Below, piece by piece: positions 48,625 to 57,102 of a stretch of DNA of 64,000 nt. Below the pieces are notes generated by a model that did no database searches, had not been told where the DNA came from, and worked only from the letters and a program-made list of their open reading frames with translations. The stretch is from Erythrobacter ramosus (GTDB taxonomy: Bacteria > Pseudomonadota > Alphaproteobacteria > Sphingomonadales > Sphingomonadaceae), in contig NZ_WTYB01000001.1 of assembly GCF_009828055.1 (NCBI RefSeq), positions 449,183-513,182 of the forward strand, written 5' to 3'. Within the stretch, counting starts at the first letter, position 1. Each line of letters begins with the position of its first letter. The position numbers were made by a program, and so were the translations under genes.

Positions 48625-49083
48625 TCAGTCGTCGCGCGAGATCTTTTCGCGCCGTTCGTGCGCTTCCTGCGCCTCGACCGTCATGGTCGCGACCGGCCGG
48701 GCGATCAGCCGGCGCAGCCCGATCGGATCGCCGGTGACTTCACAGTAGCCATAATCGCCCGAATCAATCCGGCGCAGCGCAGAGTCGATCTTGGCAACCA
48801 GCTTGCGCTGACGATCGCGGGTGCGCAGTTCGATGCCCCAGTCAGTTTCGCTCGAGGCGCGGTCGGTGAGGTCGGCTTCGCGGATCGGGCCATCCTGCAA
48901 GGATTGCAGCGTTTGCCCGGCGGCGGAGTGGATGGAACGTTTCCATTCGAGCAGCAGCATCCGGAAATAGGTCTGCTGGCGTTCATTCATATATTCCTCG
49001 TCCTCGCTCGGGACATAGTCCGGAGCCAGAAGGCGCTTGGCCTTTTCGAGGACGTCGATGTCGTCAGACGCGGAAATTGGCAT
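48625..49083 (-). CDS. dksA: DksA-like RNA polymerase-binding transcription factor
   Basis: A 152-residue DksA. Seen: coiled-coil region with DLTDRASSETDW (Asp72/Asp75 and the DxxDxA tip), followed by RIDSGDYGYCEVTGDPIGLRRLIARPVATMTVEAQEAHE. The classical four-Cys zinc site is reduced to a single Cys (Cys114); Thr117 and Ala replace the others, as in single-Cys alphaproteobacterial DksA. ATG 49083 is preferred over the TTG 49086. It sits alone with a 276 bp upstream region. Confidence 0.92.
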   Translation of the reverse strand: MPISASDDIDVLEKAKRLLAPDYVPSEDEEYMNERQQTYFRMLLLEWKRSIHSAAGQTLQSLQDGPIREADLTDRASSETDWGIELRTRDRQRKLVAKIDSALRRIDSGDYGYCEVTGDPIGLRRLIARPVATMTVEAQEAHERREKISRDD

Positions 49084-49359
49084 CAAGGTGTCTCATCCCG
49101 TGAGCCGCTGGGAAGACCTTCGCGTCCTGACGCCCTGAATTTTTTCATTGGCTCACTTGGTCCCAGCAAGCTGAAGCAATGCGCGCCCTATAGGCAAGGC
49201 CCTGAGAGCGCACAAGCGGGTTTGGGAATGAAGTGGGGGCAAAAGCCGTGCCGCGACAAAGTGCAACCGGCGTTAACTAATTTTTGACCATAACAGCCGC
49301 ACTTCTCGTTGCACGGAAGGTCGCTTGGGGGCGATCTGGTGACTGACGGGGACCAAATC

Positions 49360-49704
49360 ATGACAATCATCGCAATCAGCGCGAACGCTTCACGGAGTAA
49401 CGAAGCACTGCTGAAAGCAGACATTACGGGCGAGACCATGCTGGGCGCATGGCTGGCTGCGGCGAGCCAAGGTCAAGTGGGGGCCTGCTTCGATCTGGGC
49501 GTGGCCTTCTCGACCGGAAGCAACGGCGCGACCTGCGATCTGATCGAAGCGCACAAGTGGTTCAACCTCGCTGCTGCACGCGGACATGAAGATGCCGCCC
49601 ATTGCCGCGCCGATATCTCCGACGAGATGACCGCACGCGAAATCGCCGAAGCCCAGCGCCGCGCACGCCAGTGGCTCGCCGAAGGTCGCCAGCGCGCAGC
49701 GTAA
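49360..49704 (+). CDS. Sel1-like repeat protein
   Basis: A 114-residue protein with one clear Sel1-type repeat (QGQVGACFDLGVAFSTGSNGATCDLIEAHKWFNLAAARGHEDA, containing the A-x-KWF-x-LAA-x-xGH core). Such repeats mediate protein contacts. No signal peptide. Start ATG 49360; the upstream region has a TTAA pair (GTTAACTAATTTTTGA) that is only a partial match to a CtrA site. Function unknown. Confidence 0.75.
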   Translation: MTIIAISANASRSNEALLKADITGETMLGAWLAAASQGQVGACFDLGVAFSTGSNGATCDLIEAHKWFNLAAARGHEDAAHCRADISDEMTAREIAEAQRRARQWLAEGRQRAA

Positions 49705-49710
49705 GGCGGG

Positions 49711-50850
49711 TTAGTCGCCCTTCCTGAACGGCGTGCGACTGCCGAGGTAGAGCTGATCGCTCGCTACGCCTGCCCGCTCGCGCTCAAGGAAATCGGCGAC
49801 CGCGCTGCGGAAGCCGGGATCGGCGATCCAGTGGGCCGAAAGCGTCTGCACCGGCTCATAACCGCGCGCCAGCTTGTGCCCGCCTTGCGCGCCCGCCTCG
49901 ACACATGGCAGGCCTCGCGCAATCGCAATGTCGATCGCCTGATAATAGCACAGCTCGAAATGCAGGAACCGCACCTCACGGGTGCAGCCCCAATACCGCC
50001 CGTAAAGCGCATCGCGCCCGGCGAAATTGAGCGCACCAGCAATCGCTTCGTCCCCGTCGTAGGCGAGGATCAGGATGATCCGGTCCCCCATCCGCTCGCC
50101 CAGCAGGCTGAAAGCCTCGCGCGTCAGGTAGGGCTGGCCCCATTTTCGCGCGCCGGTGTCCTGATAGAAAATCCAGAACGCGTCCCAATGCGCCTCGGTG
50201 ATGTCCGCGCCGGTGAAATGCCGGATCGTCAGGCCTTCCACCGCCGCCGCGCGTTCTTTGCGCAGGTCTTTGCGTTTGCGCGATGAGAGGGCGGCGAGGA
50301 AGTCATCGAAGCTGGCATAGCCACGGTTGAACCAGTGGAACTGGATATCGGCGCGCGAAAGCCAGCCCGCTTCCTCGAACAGCGGCAATTGTTCGGGTGT
50401 GATGAAGGTCGCGTGGGCCGAGGACATCTTGTTCTGGAGGCACACCGCCTCCGCGCCCTTCAGCAGATGCGAGGCGAGGCTCGGATCCGACAGCAGCAAG
50501 CGCGGACCGGTCGCAGGCGTGAACGGCGCAGCGATCTGGAGCTTGGGATAGTATCGCCCGCCAGCCCGGTGCCACGCGTCCGCCCAGGCGTGATCGAACA
50601 CATATTCGCCTTGGCTGTGCCCCTTGGCATAGGACGGCATGGCGGCGAGCAGCTTGCCCGCATCATCAGTGATGGCAATCGGCGCAGGCTCCCACCCGGT
50701 GCCGGGGCCGACACTGCCGGAATCCTCCATCGCGGTGAGGAATTCGTGGCTGACGAAGGGATTGTCATTCCCGCCCAGTGCGTTCCATTCCTCGCGGTCG
50801 AAGCTGCCCACCGATGGGGCGATGCGGACAGTCAGACCCTGATCGCTCAT
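49711..50850 (-). CDS. GNAT-fold peptidogalycan-type N-acetyltransferase (DUF482)
   Basis: A 379-residue protein of the PgbB/DUF482 family with a FemAB-like double GNAT fold. Seen: NPFVSHEFLTAMEDSGSVGPGTGW, GEYVFDHAWADAWHRAGGRYYPKLQIAAPFTPATG, RKRKDLRKERAAA and CYYQAIDIAIARGLPCVEAGAQGGHKLARGYEP, all family signatures. First gene in the leftward end of a five-gene run (52928 to 49711) with four-base overlaps. The substrate is not established. Confidence 0.85.
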   Translation of the reverse strand: MSDQGLTVRIAPSVGSFDREEWNALGGNDNPFVSHEFLTAMEDSGSVGPGTGWEPAPIAITDDAGKLLAAMPSYAKGHSQGEYVFDHAWADAWHRAGGRYYPKLQIAAPFTPATGPRLLLSDPSLASHLLKGAEAVCLQNKMSSAHATFITPEQLPLFEEAGWLSRADIQFHWFNRGYASFDDFLAALSSRKRKDLRKERAAAVEGLTIRHFTGADITEAHWDAFWIFYQDTGARKWGQPYLTREAFSLLGERMGDRIILILAYDGDEAIAGALNFAGRDALYGRYWGCTREVRFLHFELCYYQAIDIAIARGLPCVEAGAQGGHKLARGYEPVQTLSAHWIADPGFRSAVADFLERERAGVASDQLYLGSRTPFRKGD

Positions 50851-51575
50851 GCCAGCCCTTCGCCTTCGGCAATCAGGGCGTCGACGTGCGCCAAGGCGCG
50901 TTTGCGCAAGTGGGGCGAACGGATCGTCCAGCTAAGTAGGGGGCGCCGGTCGGCGCGCCACAAATCGGTCAGGGCATTGGGCAGATCGCGGATGTCGATC
51001 GCCAGAAAGTCAGGGTCAGCCTGCTCCAAGGCACCGGGCGCGCGCCAGGCACTGAGAAAGCCATGATCGAGAGTATCGGTCCCCACCAGCCCCCGGACGA
51101 AGGCGGGTTCGTGCTTGCGAACCCATGCCCCCATGCGCGGATCGAAGCTCATCACCGCGAACGGCCCCGCGTAGTTGGCGAGCACGCGGCTGACTTCGGC
51201 GCAGCAATTGGCGATATTGAAACCGGGCAGCGACTTGATCTCGATCAGTAGCGGCACCCGGCCCGCGACTAGTTCAAGAAACTGCGCCAGCCGCACGGGA
51301 TGCTGATTGGTACCGAGCAGGGCGAGCGCTTCAAGCTCAACAGCGGTGCGGCTCGCGACCATGCCGTCTGTGCCGGTGAGCCTATCTAGCGCCCAGTCGT
51401 GGAATACCATCGGCACATTGTCGGCCGACATCTGGATATCGCACTCGATCCCCAGCCTTGCCGCAATTGCGCCCTCAGCAGCCGCCAGCGAGTTCTCCGG
51501 CACGCCGTCCCCGTGCAGCCCGCGGTGGGCATATTCCCACGCGGTCAGCCATTCGGGAGCGCGCCTTGCGCTCAT
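50847..51575 (-). CDS. Glycerophosphodiester phosphodiesterase
   Basis: A 242-residue GDPD TIM-barrel enzyme. Seen: YAHRGLHGDGVPENSLAA (active-site His and the R-G, E-N), GIECDIQMSADNVPMVFHDWALDRLTGTDG (ECD and HD metal/catalytic pair) and LIEIKS. Cytoplasmic: no signal peptide. Hydrolyses glycerophosphodiesters to glycerol-3-phosphate and an alcohol. Overlaps neighbours on both sides by four bases. Confidence 0.92.
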   Translation of the reverse strand: MSARRAPEWLTAWEYAHRGLHGDGVPENSLAAAEGAIAARLGIECDIQMSADNVPMVFHDWALDRLTGTDGMVASRTAVELEALALLGTNQHPVRLAQFLELVAGRVPLLIEIKSLPGFNIANCCAEVSRVLANYAGPFAVMSFDPRMGAWVRKHEPAFVRGLVGTDTLDHGFLSAWRAPGALEQADPDFLAIDIRDLPNALTDLWRADRRPLLSWTIRSPHLRKRALAHVDALIAEGEGLA

Positions 51576-52030
51576 GCCTTCAGCGCGACAATCGCATCAA
51601 CCTCGACCGCCGCGCCGCGCGGCAGAGCGGGCACGCCTACGGCTGCGCGGGCGTGCTGCCCGGCGCCGCCGAACACCTGCTCCATCAGGTCCGACGCGCC
51701 ATTGGCGACTTCGGGCTGGTCGGTGAAATCGGCTGTGCAATTGATGAAGGCACCCAGCTTGACGATCCGCTCAACCTGCTCAAGCAGGCCAGCCGCTTCC
51801 AACTGGGCGACGATCATCAAAGCACATGCTCGGGCGGCGGCCTGACCATCGGCAACGCTGACATCGTCACCCAAGCGGCCCTTGACCACCACGCCATCGA
51901 CAAATGGCAGCTGGCCCGAAACATAGGCCATGCCGCCATGCACCACCACCGGCACATAGCTGGCAACAGGTGCAGCCGCTCTGGGCAAAGTGATGCCGAG
52001 TTCGGCAAGGCGTGCGCGGGTGGTTGTCAT
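51572..52030 (-). CDS. RidA family protein
   Basis: A 152-residue YjgF/RidA protein of the longer subfamily. Seen: VHGGMAYVSGQLPFVDG, GDDVSVADGQAAARACALMIVAQLEAAGLLEQVERIVKLGAFIN, and RAAVGVPALPRGAAVEVDAIVAL with the conserved Arg that binds the substrate carboxylate. Deaminates reactive enamine/imine intermediates in the archetype, although this subgroup often acts on other small molecules. ATG 52030 overlaps the HAD gene stop. Confidence 0.88.
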   Translation of the reverse strand: MTTTRARLAELGITLPRAAAPVASYVPVVVHGGMAYVSGQLPFVDGVVVKGRLGDDVSVADGQAAARACALMIVAQLEAAGLLEQVERIVKLGAFINCTADFTDQPEVANGASDLMEQVFGGAGQHARAAVGVPALPRGAAVEVDAIVALKA

Positions 52031-52656
52031 GTGGTTGTATCCTCCAGTCGTTCCAGTAGCCACGGCAGGGCCTCGTCCCAGCGGTCGATCCGGGCTTCGG
52101 CGTGGCCTGATTTGTGGGCGCAATCAATCGCGTGGGCGATCATCGGTTCGCCGCACAGGTGCAGCCGCGTGACTTGCGGCGTGATCTCGGCGACCGAGGC
52201 ATGGTGCTTCGCCAGGTCGTCGATGAACAGCGCGCGGGTGGGTGCATATTCATCAATGATCGCCTTCAGCGCCGGGCCTTTGGGGCCCTGGTTGGTGAAC
52301 ACGCGCGCGTTGATGCCGACCTTAGCGAGCTGCGCGGCGCGCGCATCACGGTGGGCATCGACCAGATTGGTCAGGATCACGATATCGGCCTTTTCGGCGA
52401 GGGTGTTGATACCCTCAACCGCGCCCGCAATCGGCATCTGGCTGTCCATCTCGTTATCGAAGAAGCTGCGCAGCATCTTCCAGATATCGGGCGGGGCCAG
52501 CACTTCGCCGCTCGCCTGCCAGCGCAGCGCCTCGGCGAAATTGTGGCCTTCGAGGTTGAAGCTGACGCCCTGCGATGCCTCCAGCCAATCCTTGAACGGG
52601 GCAACCATGTGCAGCAGCACTTCGTCGCAATCGGAGATAATCAGCGGGCGGGTCAT
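52027..52656 (-). CDS. HAD-superfamily hydrolase
   Basis: A 209-residue HAD protein. Motif I is SDCDEVLLHM with the nucleophilic Asp. It is followed by a cap domain and VILTNLVDAHRDARAAQL (motif II region, T/S) and LFIDDLAKHHASVAEI (motif IV DD). A phosphatase acting on a small phosphate ester is likely. Overlaps RidA by four bases. Confidence 0.85.
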   Translation of the reverse strand: MTRPLIISDCDEVLLHMVAPFKDWLEASQGVSFNLEGHNFAEALRWQASGEVLAPPDIWKMLRSFFDNEMDSQMPIAGAVEGINTLAEKADIVILTNLVDAHRDARAAQLAKVGINARVFTNQGPKGPALKAIIDEYAPTRALFIDDLAKHHASVAEITPQVTRLHLCGEPMIAHAIDCAHKSGHAEARIDRWDEALPWLLERLEDTTT

Positions 52657-52928
52657 GATTGCAAAGCGTCCTTGGCGGCGACCAGTTCCTCAGGCGTCAC
52701 AGCCAGAGCTTCGGCCGCGCGGATCAGATCGGGTTCGTGGTTGGCGAGAAATTCGAGCGCGGAGGCAAGGATCATCGGATCGCCCAGCCCTGTCCGCAGA
52801 GAATCGGGATCAAGGCCGGTCAATTCAAGGTAGCGCGCCGCCCGGTCCTCGCATTCCAGCACCCAGCCCAAGGCCGCCAGCGCCAGCGTCTGCGGGTTGA
52901 CCGGCTCGGATGGGGCGCGAGGTGGGAT
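52653..52928 (-). CDS. DUF3572 family protein, no standard start codon visible
   Basis: A DUF3572-type small helical protein (ALAALGWVLECEDRAARYLELTGLDPDSL, then PMILASALEFLANHEPDLIRAAEAL). The family-conserved N-terminal ALxALGW lies upstream of the only TTG (52871) in the frame. Between the in-frame stop and that TTG there is no ATG, GTG or other TTG; an ATC at 52928 stands about 8 bases after AGGACAGG and would give a full-length protein of 91 residues. Coupled by overlap to the HAD gene. The start is uncertain; the coding region is not. Confidence 0.72.
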   Translation of the reverse strand: MPPRAPSEPVNPQTLALAALGWVLECEDRAARYLELTGLDPDSLRTGLGDPMILASALEFLANHEPDLIRAAEALAVTPEELVAAKDALQS

Positions 52929-52982
52929 TGTCCTGTCCTTCGGGCAAGGTTAATCGTAGAGGGAGTGAATGCGGGGCGAGCA

Positions 52983-53345
52983 GTGACAAAGCGGATCATG
53001 GTTGTCGAGGATAATGACCTCAACAGGAAATTGTTCTGTGACGTCTTGCGCGCCAACGGCTTCGAAGTGGAGCCGGTGGCGGACGGAAATCTGGTGCTGC
53101 AAACCGCGCGCGATACCTCGCCTGATCTCATCATTATGGACATCCAGCTGGGCGGCATTTCCGGAGTCGATCTGATCGAAGCGGCCAAGCGTGATCGCCG
53201 GCTTTCGGGTATTCCCGTGCTGGCGGTGACAGCCTTCGCTGCCAAGGGCGACGAGGAGCGGATTCGCGCAGCGGGCGCGGAAGGCTATCTCTCCAAGCCG
53301 GTCTCGATCGGGCCCTTCATGAGCGCCGTCAACGCGCTGGTCTAG
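52983..53345 (+). CDS. divK: Response regulator DivK
   Basis: A 120-residue single-domain receiver. Phospho-acceptor Asp53 (DLIIMDIQLGGISGVDL), acidic pair EDN near residue 9, conserved Thr (VTAFAAKGDEERIRAAG) and Lys (YLSKPVS). Matches DivK, which controls DivJ/PleC and CtrA activity in alphaproteobacteria. GTG 52983 follows GGGGCGAG. pleD, which usually follows divK, is absent here. Confidence 0.92.
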   Translation: MTKRIMVVEDNDLNRKLFCDVLRANGFEVEPVADGNLVLQTARDTSPDLIIMDIQLGGISGVDLIEAAKRDRRLSGIPVLAVTAFAAKGDEERIRAAGAEGYLSKPVSIGPFMSAVNALV

Positions 53346-53348
53346 GCG

Positions 53349-54146
53349 TCACCCCCGCGCGGCAAGCCACGCGCGGCTGGTGCGGGCACATTCACGGGCG
53401 CGTTCATTGAGATCGGGGAAAGCATCGCGCAGGGCCGCTGAGCGCTCCTCGATTGCCATCGGCAAGTGATCGGGCAACGCATCCACCATCGCGCCAAGCG
53501 CCAGCCCGCCTTGGCCGAGCGGCATCCGGCAGTTGATCGCATCATCGATGATCGCATCGAAACTGGTCAGGTCCGGGCCGTCCGCAGGCGCGTCGCAGGG
53601 TTGGCAGTAGCTCAACCATTCGCGCGGGATCGCCGCCAAGTCCTCCGACGTCCCGCCCGACCGCGCCCAGTGGAGCGTATCGACCAGCAAGCCCTTGGCC
53701 TCGCCCTCGACCGCTTCCAATACCGCGCGGGCCATGTGGATGGTCTTCACCTCGGTGAAGATGCCGAATTCGAGGTTGACCCTGACGCTGGTGCCCTTGG
53801 CCGCATCGACCATCGCCTGAAACTTGGCGGCGGTGGCGGCCATGTCGGGGTCGCTCGAGACACACAACAGGTTTCGCGCGCCCAGCTCCGCCGCGATGCC
53901 GACCAGCTCGGTCAGCCACGGATCGGGCGCGCCGGGCATGATCCATGCGACCTCGCAATCGAGCAGCTCCACCCCCGCGTCGCGCGCCTGCGCGCGGATG
54001 GCGCGGGTGGTCGCCGGGGTCCAGGTGTCCTTCTCGACCCACATCCCGCCGAAGTCGAAATCGGATGCGGCGGCGCATTCGATCAGCTGGGCCGGGGTAG
54101 CCTCGGGCATGATCCCGGCGGCGAGCGAGATCAGCCGTCTGGTCAC
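53349..54146 (-). CDS. Sugar phosphate isomerase/epimerase-like TIM-barrel protein
   Basis: A 265-residue AP-endonuclease-2-type TIM barrel (FGGMWVEKDTWTPATTRAIRAQARDAGVELLDCEVAWIMPG, LLCVSSDPDMAATAAKFQAM, VNLEFGIFTEVKTIHMARAVL). The metal-ligand Glu and His pattern (LEFGIFTEVKTI) is typical. GTG 54146 overlaps the SDR stop by four bases. Third gene of the operon Rieske-SDR-TIM barrel. It may isomerise or dehydrate a ring intermediate; unknown. Confidence 0.78.
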   Translation of the reverse strand: MTRRLISLAAGIMPEATPAQLIECAAASDFDFGGMWVEKDTWTPATTRAIRAQARDAGVELLDCEVAWIMPGAPDPWLTELVGIAAELGARNLLCVSSDPDMAATAAKFQAMVDAAKGTSVRVNLEFGIFTEVKTIHMARAVLEAVEGEAKGLLVDTLHWARSGGTSEDLAAIPREWLSYCQPCDAPADGPDLTSFDAIIDDAINCRMPLGQGGLALGAMVDALPDHLPMAIEERSAALRDAFPDLNERARECARTSRAWLAARG

Positions 54147-54898
54147 AAGGTTTGCCCGTCGTCGAGCACGAAGTCGGTGCCGGTCACGAACTCGCTCGCG
54201 TCCGAGCACAGGAACAGGATCATCGCATCGAGCCCCTCCTCGCCCATCAGGCGGCGCTTGGGGAACTTCGCGATCTGCTTCTGGCCGCCCTCGGTGTCGA
54301 ACCACGCATCGTTGATCGCGGTGCGGATGTAACCGGGGGAGACGGTGTTGACGTTGATCCCGGCCCGCGCCCATTCGCGCGCCAGCGTGCGGCCCGCCTG
54401 CACCACGCCTGCCTTGGACGCGGCATAGGCGACAAGGCCGGGGGAGGGTTCAAACGCGGTGATCGAGGCGATCAGCACGATCCGGCCGCCCGTCACCCGG
54501 TGCGCCATCATCCTGCGCGCGCCTTCGCGAGCCGTAAGTATCGCGCCCTTCAAGTTGATGGCGAGGGTCTGTTCGATCTCGTCTTCCGAGATGGTGGTCG
54601 CCATCCCCGCGCCATCGACCCCGGCATTGGCAATGACGGTATCGACCGGGCCGCCGAAGGCCGCTTCCGCCGCATCGAACCCGGCGATGATGTCCGCCTC
54701 GCGCGCGACGTCCATGGTGACGGCAGCGGCGGGAGGCCCGATCTCGGCCGCCAGCGCCGCGAGCCGGTCCGCCCGCCGCGCGCCGAGTGCAACCTTCGCG
54801 CCGCTCGCGGCCAGAATGCGCCCGAAGCGGGTGCCAAGGCCCGAGGACGCGCCGGTGACCAGCGCGGTGCGGCCGGAAAGGTCGAAGGAGAAGCTCAT
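54143..54898 (-). CDS. SDR family NAD(P)-dependent oxidoreductase
   Basis: A 251-residue classical SDR. Cofactor motif TGASSGLG (15-22), NAGV near 91, catalytic Ser145, Tyr158, Lys162 (YAASK), GARRADR (NADP type), C-terminal FVTGTDFVLDDGQTL. Seven bases from the end of the upstream Rieske gene. Confidence 0.88.
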   Translation of the reverse strand: MSFSFDLSGRTALVTGASSGLGTRFGRILAASGAKVALGARRADRLAALAAEIGPPAAAVTMDVAREADIIAGFDAAEAAFGGPVDTVIANAGVDGAGMATTISEDEIEQTLAINLKGAILTAREGARRMMAHRVTGGRIVLIASITAFEPSPGLVAYAASKAGVVQAGRTLAREWARAGINVNTVSPGYIRTAINDAWFDTEGGQKQIAKFPKRRLMGEEGLDAMILFLCSDASEFVTGTDFVLDDGQTL

Positions 54899-54904
54899 GC
54901 GGGT

Positions 54905-56332
54905 CTACTTGGCCGCAGGCAGCTCCCCGTTCACATATTTCATCAGCGTGGTCTGGAAGTGGCGCACGCGGCTGTCCTGATAGTGGCCGAGCTCCATCAA
55001 CCCGTCGCGCATGCTTTTCATGCCTTCCTGCACATAAGGAAGGTTCGCCATGTCCTGATCGAACACATTGGCCAGCTGCGGCCCCATGATGTCGTTGGCC
55101 CAGGCAAAGGGCTCGTCATCGGGGATGTAGGTCGGCGCGACCGCGCGGGGGCGTTCCTGACCCTTGGGGGTCGGGAACAGCAGGCGGATTTCCATGATGC
55201 ACCAGTCGGGGGTGTCGCCCGGCAGCCAGCGGTAGACCAGCGTCGGCAGGAAGCCGATCCAAGGCGAGAAATTGGGGAAGATGTTGTAGGTGAAATTGTC
55301 GAGGATCTCGGTGTCCGACGCGTCCGAATAGTCATAGCCGTAATTTTCGGCAAAGCCCTTGCGCCCGGCCTCGGCCAGCACTTTGCGCGCCGCCAGCGGA
55401 TCATCGGCGTCATAGCCTTCGACCGGCTCTTCGCTGGCGTTGAAACGGCGGTTGGTGCGGGCGTCCTGCCCGCCGGAGAACTCGTTCATCTTCTCCAGCA
55501 CGTAGTCCGAATTCTTGCCCTTCACATGCGGGCTCAGCACCCCCGAAGGCGTGATCGCGCGGTTGAAGTGATCGCCGATATGGTCGTAGCGCGTGTTGGC
55601 ATCGCCGAGGAAGGCGAGGAGCTGCGGGTGGGTGGTGATCGAGTGCCAGGCTTCCATGAAGGCCTCGGCGGTCGCCTTCCAGTTGGCCGGGATCTTCTTC
55701 TGCACCCACATGCCGGTGTAGCGGTTGCCGAAGTCATAGCGCTCGTAATGCGAGGCAGCCGGGCCGAGCCAGGTCTTGAAATCGGGCAAGGCATGGTTCT
55801 CGGTGAGCATGACAAAGCCCTGCCACAGCTCGACGCGGGCTTGGGGCAGGTCCATGTCCTTGCCTTCCAAGTGCTTGAAGTCCCACGCGCAGGGGATTTC
55901 CTTGAGGCTCCCGTCATTGCGCCACGTGAAGCCGTGGAACGGGCAGCGCAGCTGGACCGACTGGCCGCTTTCGGTGCGCAGCTTGCGGCCGCGGTGCAGG
56001 CAGGCGTTGTAGAAGGCCTTCACGCCGCCATCCTTCTGGCGGATCAGCAGGAAGCTCTTGCCCGCGATGTCGAACACCACCGTGTCGCCCGGATCGGGCA
56101 GTTCATCCTCCCGCGCGGCGAACAGCCACACGTTGGGCCACAGCTTCTCGCGTTCCAGACGTGCGAAGTCCTCAGAGATATAGGGCGCAACCGACAGCGG
56201 CTCGTCCCCCATCTCGATGGTGGTTTCCTCGAACAGGTAATCGGGCGGACGCCGCGTGTCGCCGTTGAGCATGTCGGTGTAGCTGATCCCCGGGCAGCGA
56301 TCAGCGCGGGCGATATCCTTGATCTCGTTCAT
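54905..56332 (-). CDS. Rieske non-heme iron oxygenase, alpha subunit
   Basis: A 475-residue oxygenase, the largest of the four here. Rieske ligands Cys111, His113, Cys130, His133 (CLHRG, CPFHGF). The mononuclear iron His pair is AWHSITTHP (His230, His235). First gene of the Rieske-SDR-TIM barrel operon and divergent from a VOC gene. An internal upstream Met (MRTGT...) is possible, but ATG 56332 fits the family start. Confidence 0.9.
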   Translation of the reverse strand: MNEIKDIARADRCPGISYTDMLNGDTRRPPDYLFEETTIEMGDEPLSVAPYISEDFARLEREKLWPNVWLFAAREDELPDPGDTVVFDIAGKSFLLIRQKDGGVKAFYNACLHRGRKLRTESGQSVQLRCPFHGFTWRNDGSLKEIPCAWDFKHLEGKDMDLPQARVELWQGFVMLTENHALPDFKTWLGPAASHYERYDFGNRYTGMWVQKKIPANWKATAEAFMEAWHSITTHPQLLAFLGDANTRYDHIGDHFNRAITPSGVLSPHVKGKNSDYVLEKMNEFSGGQDARTNRRFNASEEPVEGYDADDPLAARKVLAEAGRKGFAENYGYDYSDASDTEILDNFTYNIFPNFSPWIGFLPTLVYRWLPGDTPDWCIMEIRLLFPTPKGQERPRAVAPTYIPDDEPFAWANDIMGPQLANVFDQDMANLPYVQEGMKSMRDGLMELGHYQDSRVRHFQTTLMKYVNGELPAAK

Positions 56333-56452
56333 CGGCCTGAAGTGTCCTTTCGGGGTGGTCCCCGTCCTCATCCTCGCACTTTGTGCAGTGTTTCGTGGAG
56401 GGAATATCACACAGTCTCGGCAAGGGGTCACCCTAGCGGATTGGAGAGGAAT

Positions 56453-56989
56453 ATGGCTTTGCCGGGAAAGATCGCCGCGCTGGGCGACATAATGCAGCTG
56501 GCTTTCGTGCCGGAGGATTTCGATGCGGCGGTGGCGCATTGGACGCAGGTGATGGGCGTCGGCCCGTTCTTCATCATCGAAGGCATCCACCTCGATGGCA
56601 TGAAATATCGCGGCGAGCCGACCAATGCGGTGTTTGATCTGGCGCTGGCCTATTGGGGCGACTTGCAGATCGAGCTCATCCGCCCGCGCGATAATCATCC
56701 TTCGGTCTACACCGGCGAGTACGGGGCGACCGGCAATGGCCTCCATCACGTTTGCATTCTGGTCGACGACATCGCGGAGGCGCGGCGGGTCTGCGAGGAG
56801 GAAGGCGCCGAGGTGATGATCGAAGGGACGTTTGGCACCAGTCAGGCGATTTACGTCGATGCCGGCGGCGGCCCCGGCACGCTGGTGGAGATTCTCCAGC
56901 AGGCCAAGGACGGGCCGGACCTGTTCGGCATGATCAAGGCTGCGGGTGTGGGCTGGGACGGGAGCGAACCGCTGCGGAAGCTGGGATAA
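56453..56989 (+). CDS. VOC-family protein
   Basis: A 178-residue protein with two VOC modules (LGDIMQLAFVPEDFDAAVAHWTQVMGVGPFF, then LHHVCILVDDIAEARRVCEEEG). His in HHVCILVDD and Glu in TLVEILQQ are candidate metal ligands. A ring-cleaving dioxygenase or epimerase/lyase of the fold; similar in layout to 17158. GGAGAGGA precedes the ATG. Confidence 0.82.
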   Translation: MALPGKIAALGDIMQLAFVPEDFDAAVAHWTQVMGVGPFFIIEGIHLDGMKYRGEPTNAVFDLALAYWGDLQIELIRPRDNHPSVYTGEYGATGNGLHHVCILVDDIAEARRVCEEEGAEVMIEGTFGTSQAIYVDAGGGPGTLVEILQQAKDGPDLFGMIKAAGVGWDGSEPLRKLG

Positions 56990-56997
56990 GAGGCAAA

Positions 56998-57098
56998 TCC
57001 CCCGCCCCGGGCTTGACCCGGGGCCCAGCTTTCTACCTGCTCGATCGCATCGCTAGAGAAACGACAGCGGGACCCCGGGTGAAACCCGGGGCGGGGGA
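56998..57098. repeat. REP-like inverted repeat, CCCCGCCCCGGG family
   Basis: Arms start TCCCCCGCCCCGGGCTTGAC (from 56998) and end CCCGGGGCGGGGGA (to 57098). Each arm has its own CCCGGG/CCCGGGG hairpin, and the middle (57027-57070) is unique. It fills the space between convergent stops at 56989 and 57103. Confidence 0.8.
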
Positions 57099-57102
57099 AT
57101 GA

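Noticed and set aside
49270..49290. CtrA binding site (TTAA-N7-TTAA) before the Sel1-like gene
   Set aside because: The second half reads TTGA in place of TTAA, and a single imperfect match in an AT-richer gap is weak.
54152..56989. A 945-codon open frame on the plus strand across the Rieske and SDR genes
   Set aside because: It is antisense to clearly coding genes with intact motifs. Long shadow frames are common at this GC content, and only its end (56453-56989) is a real VOC gene.
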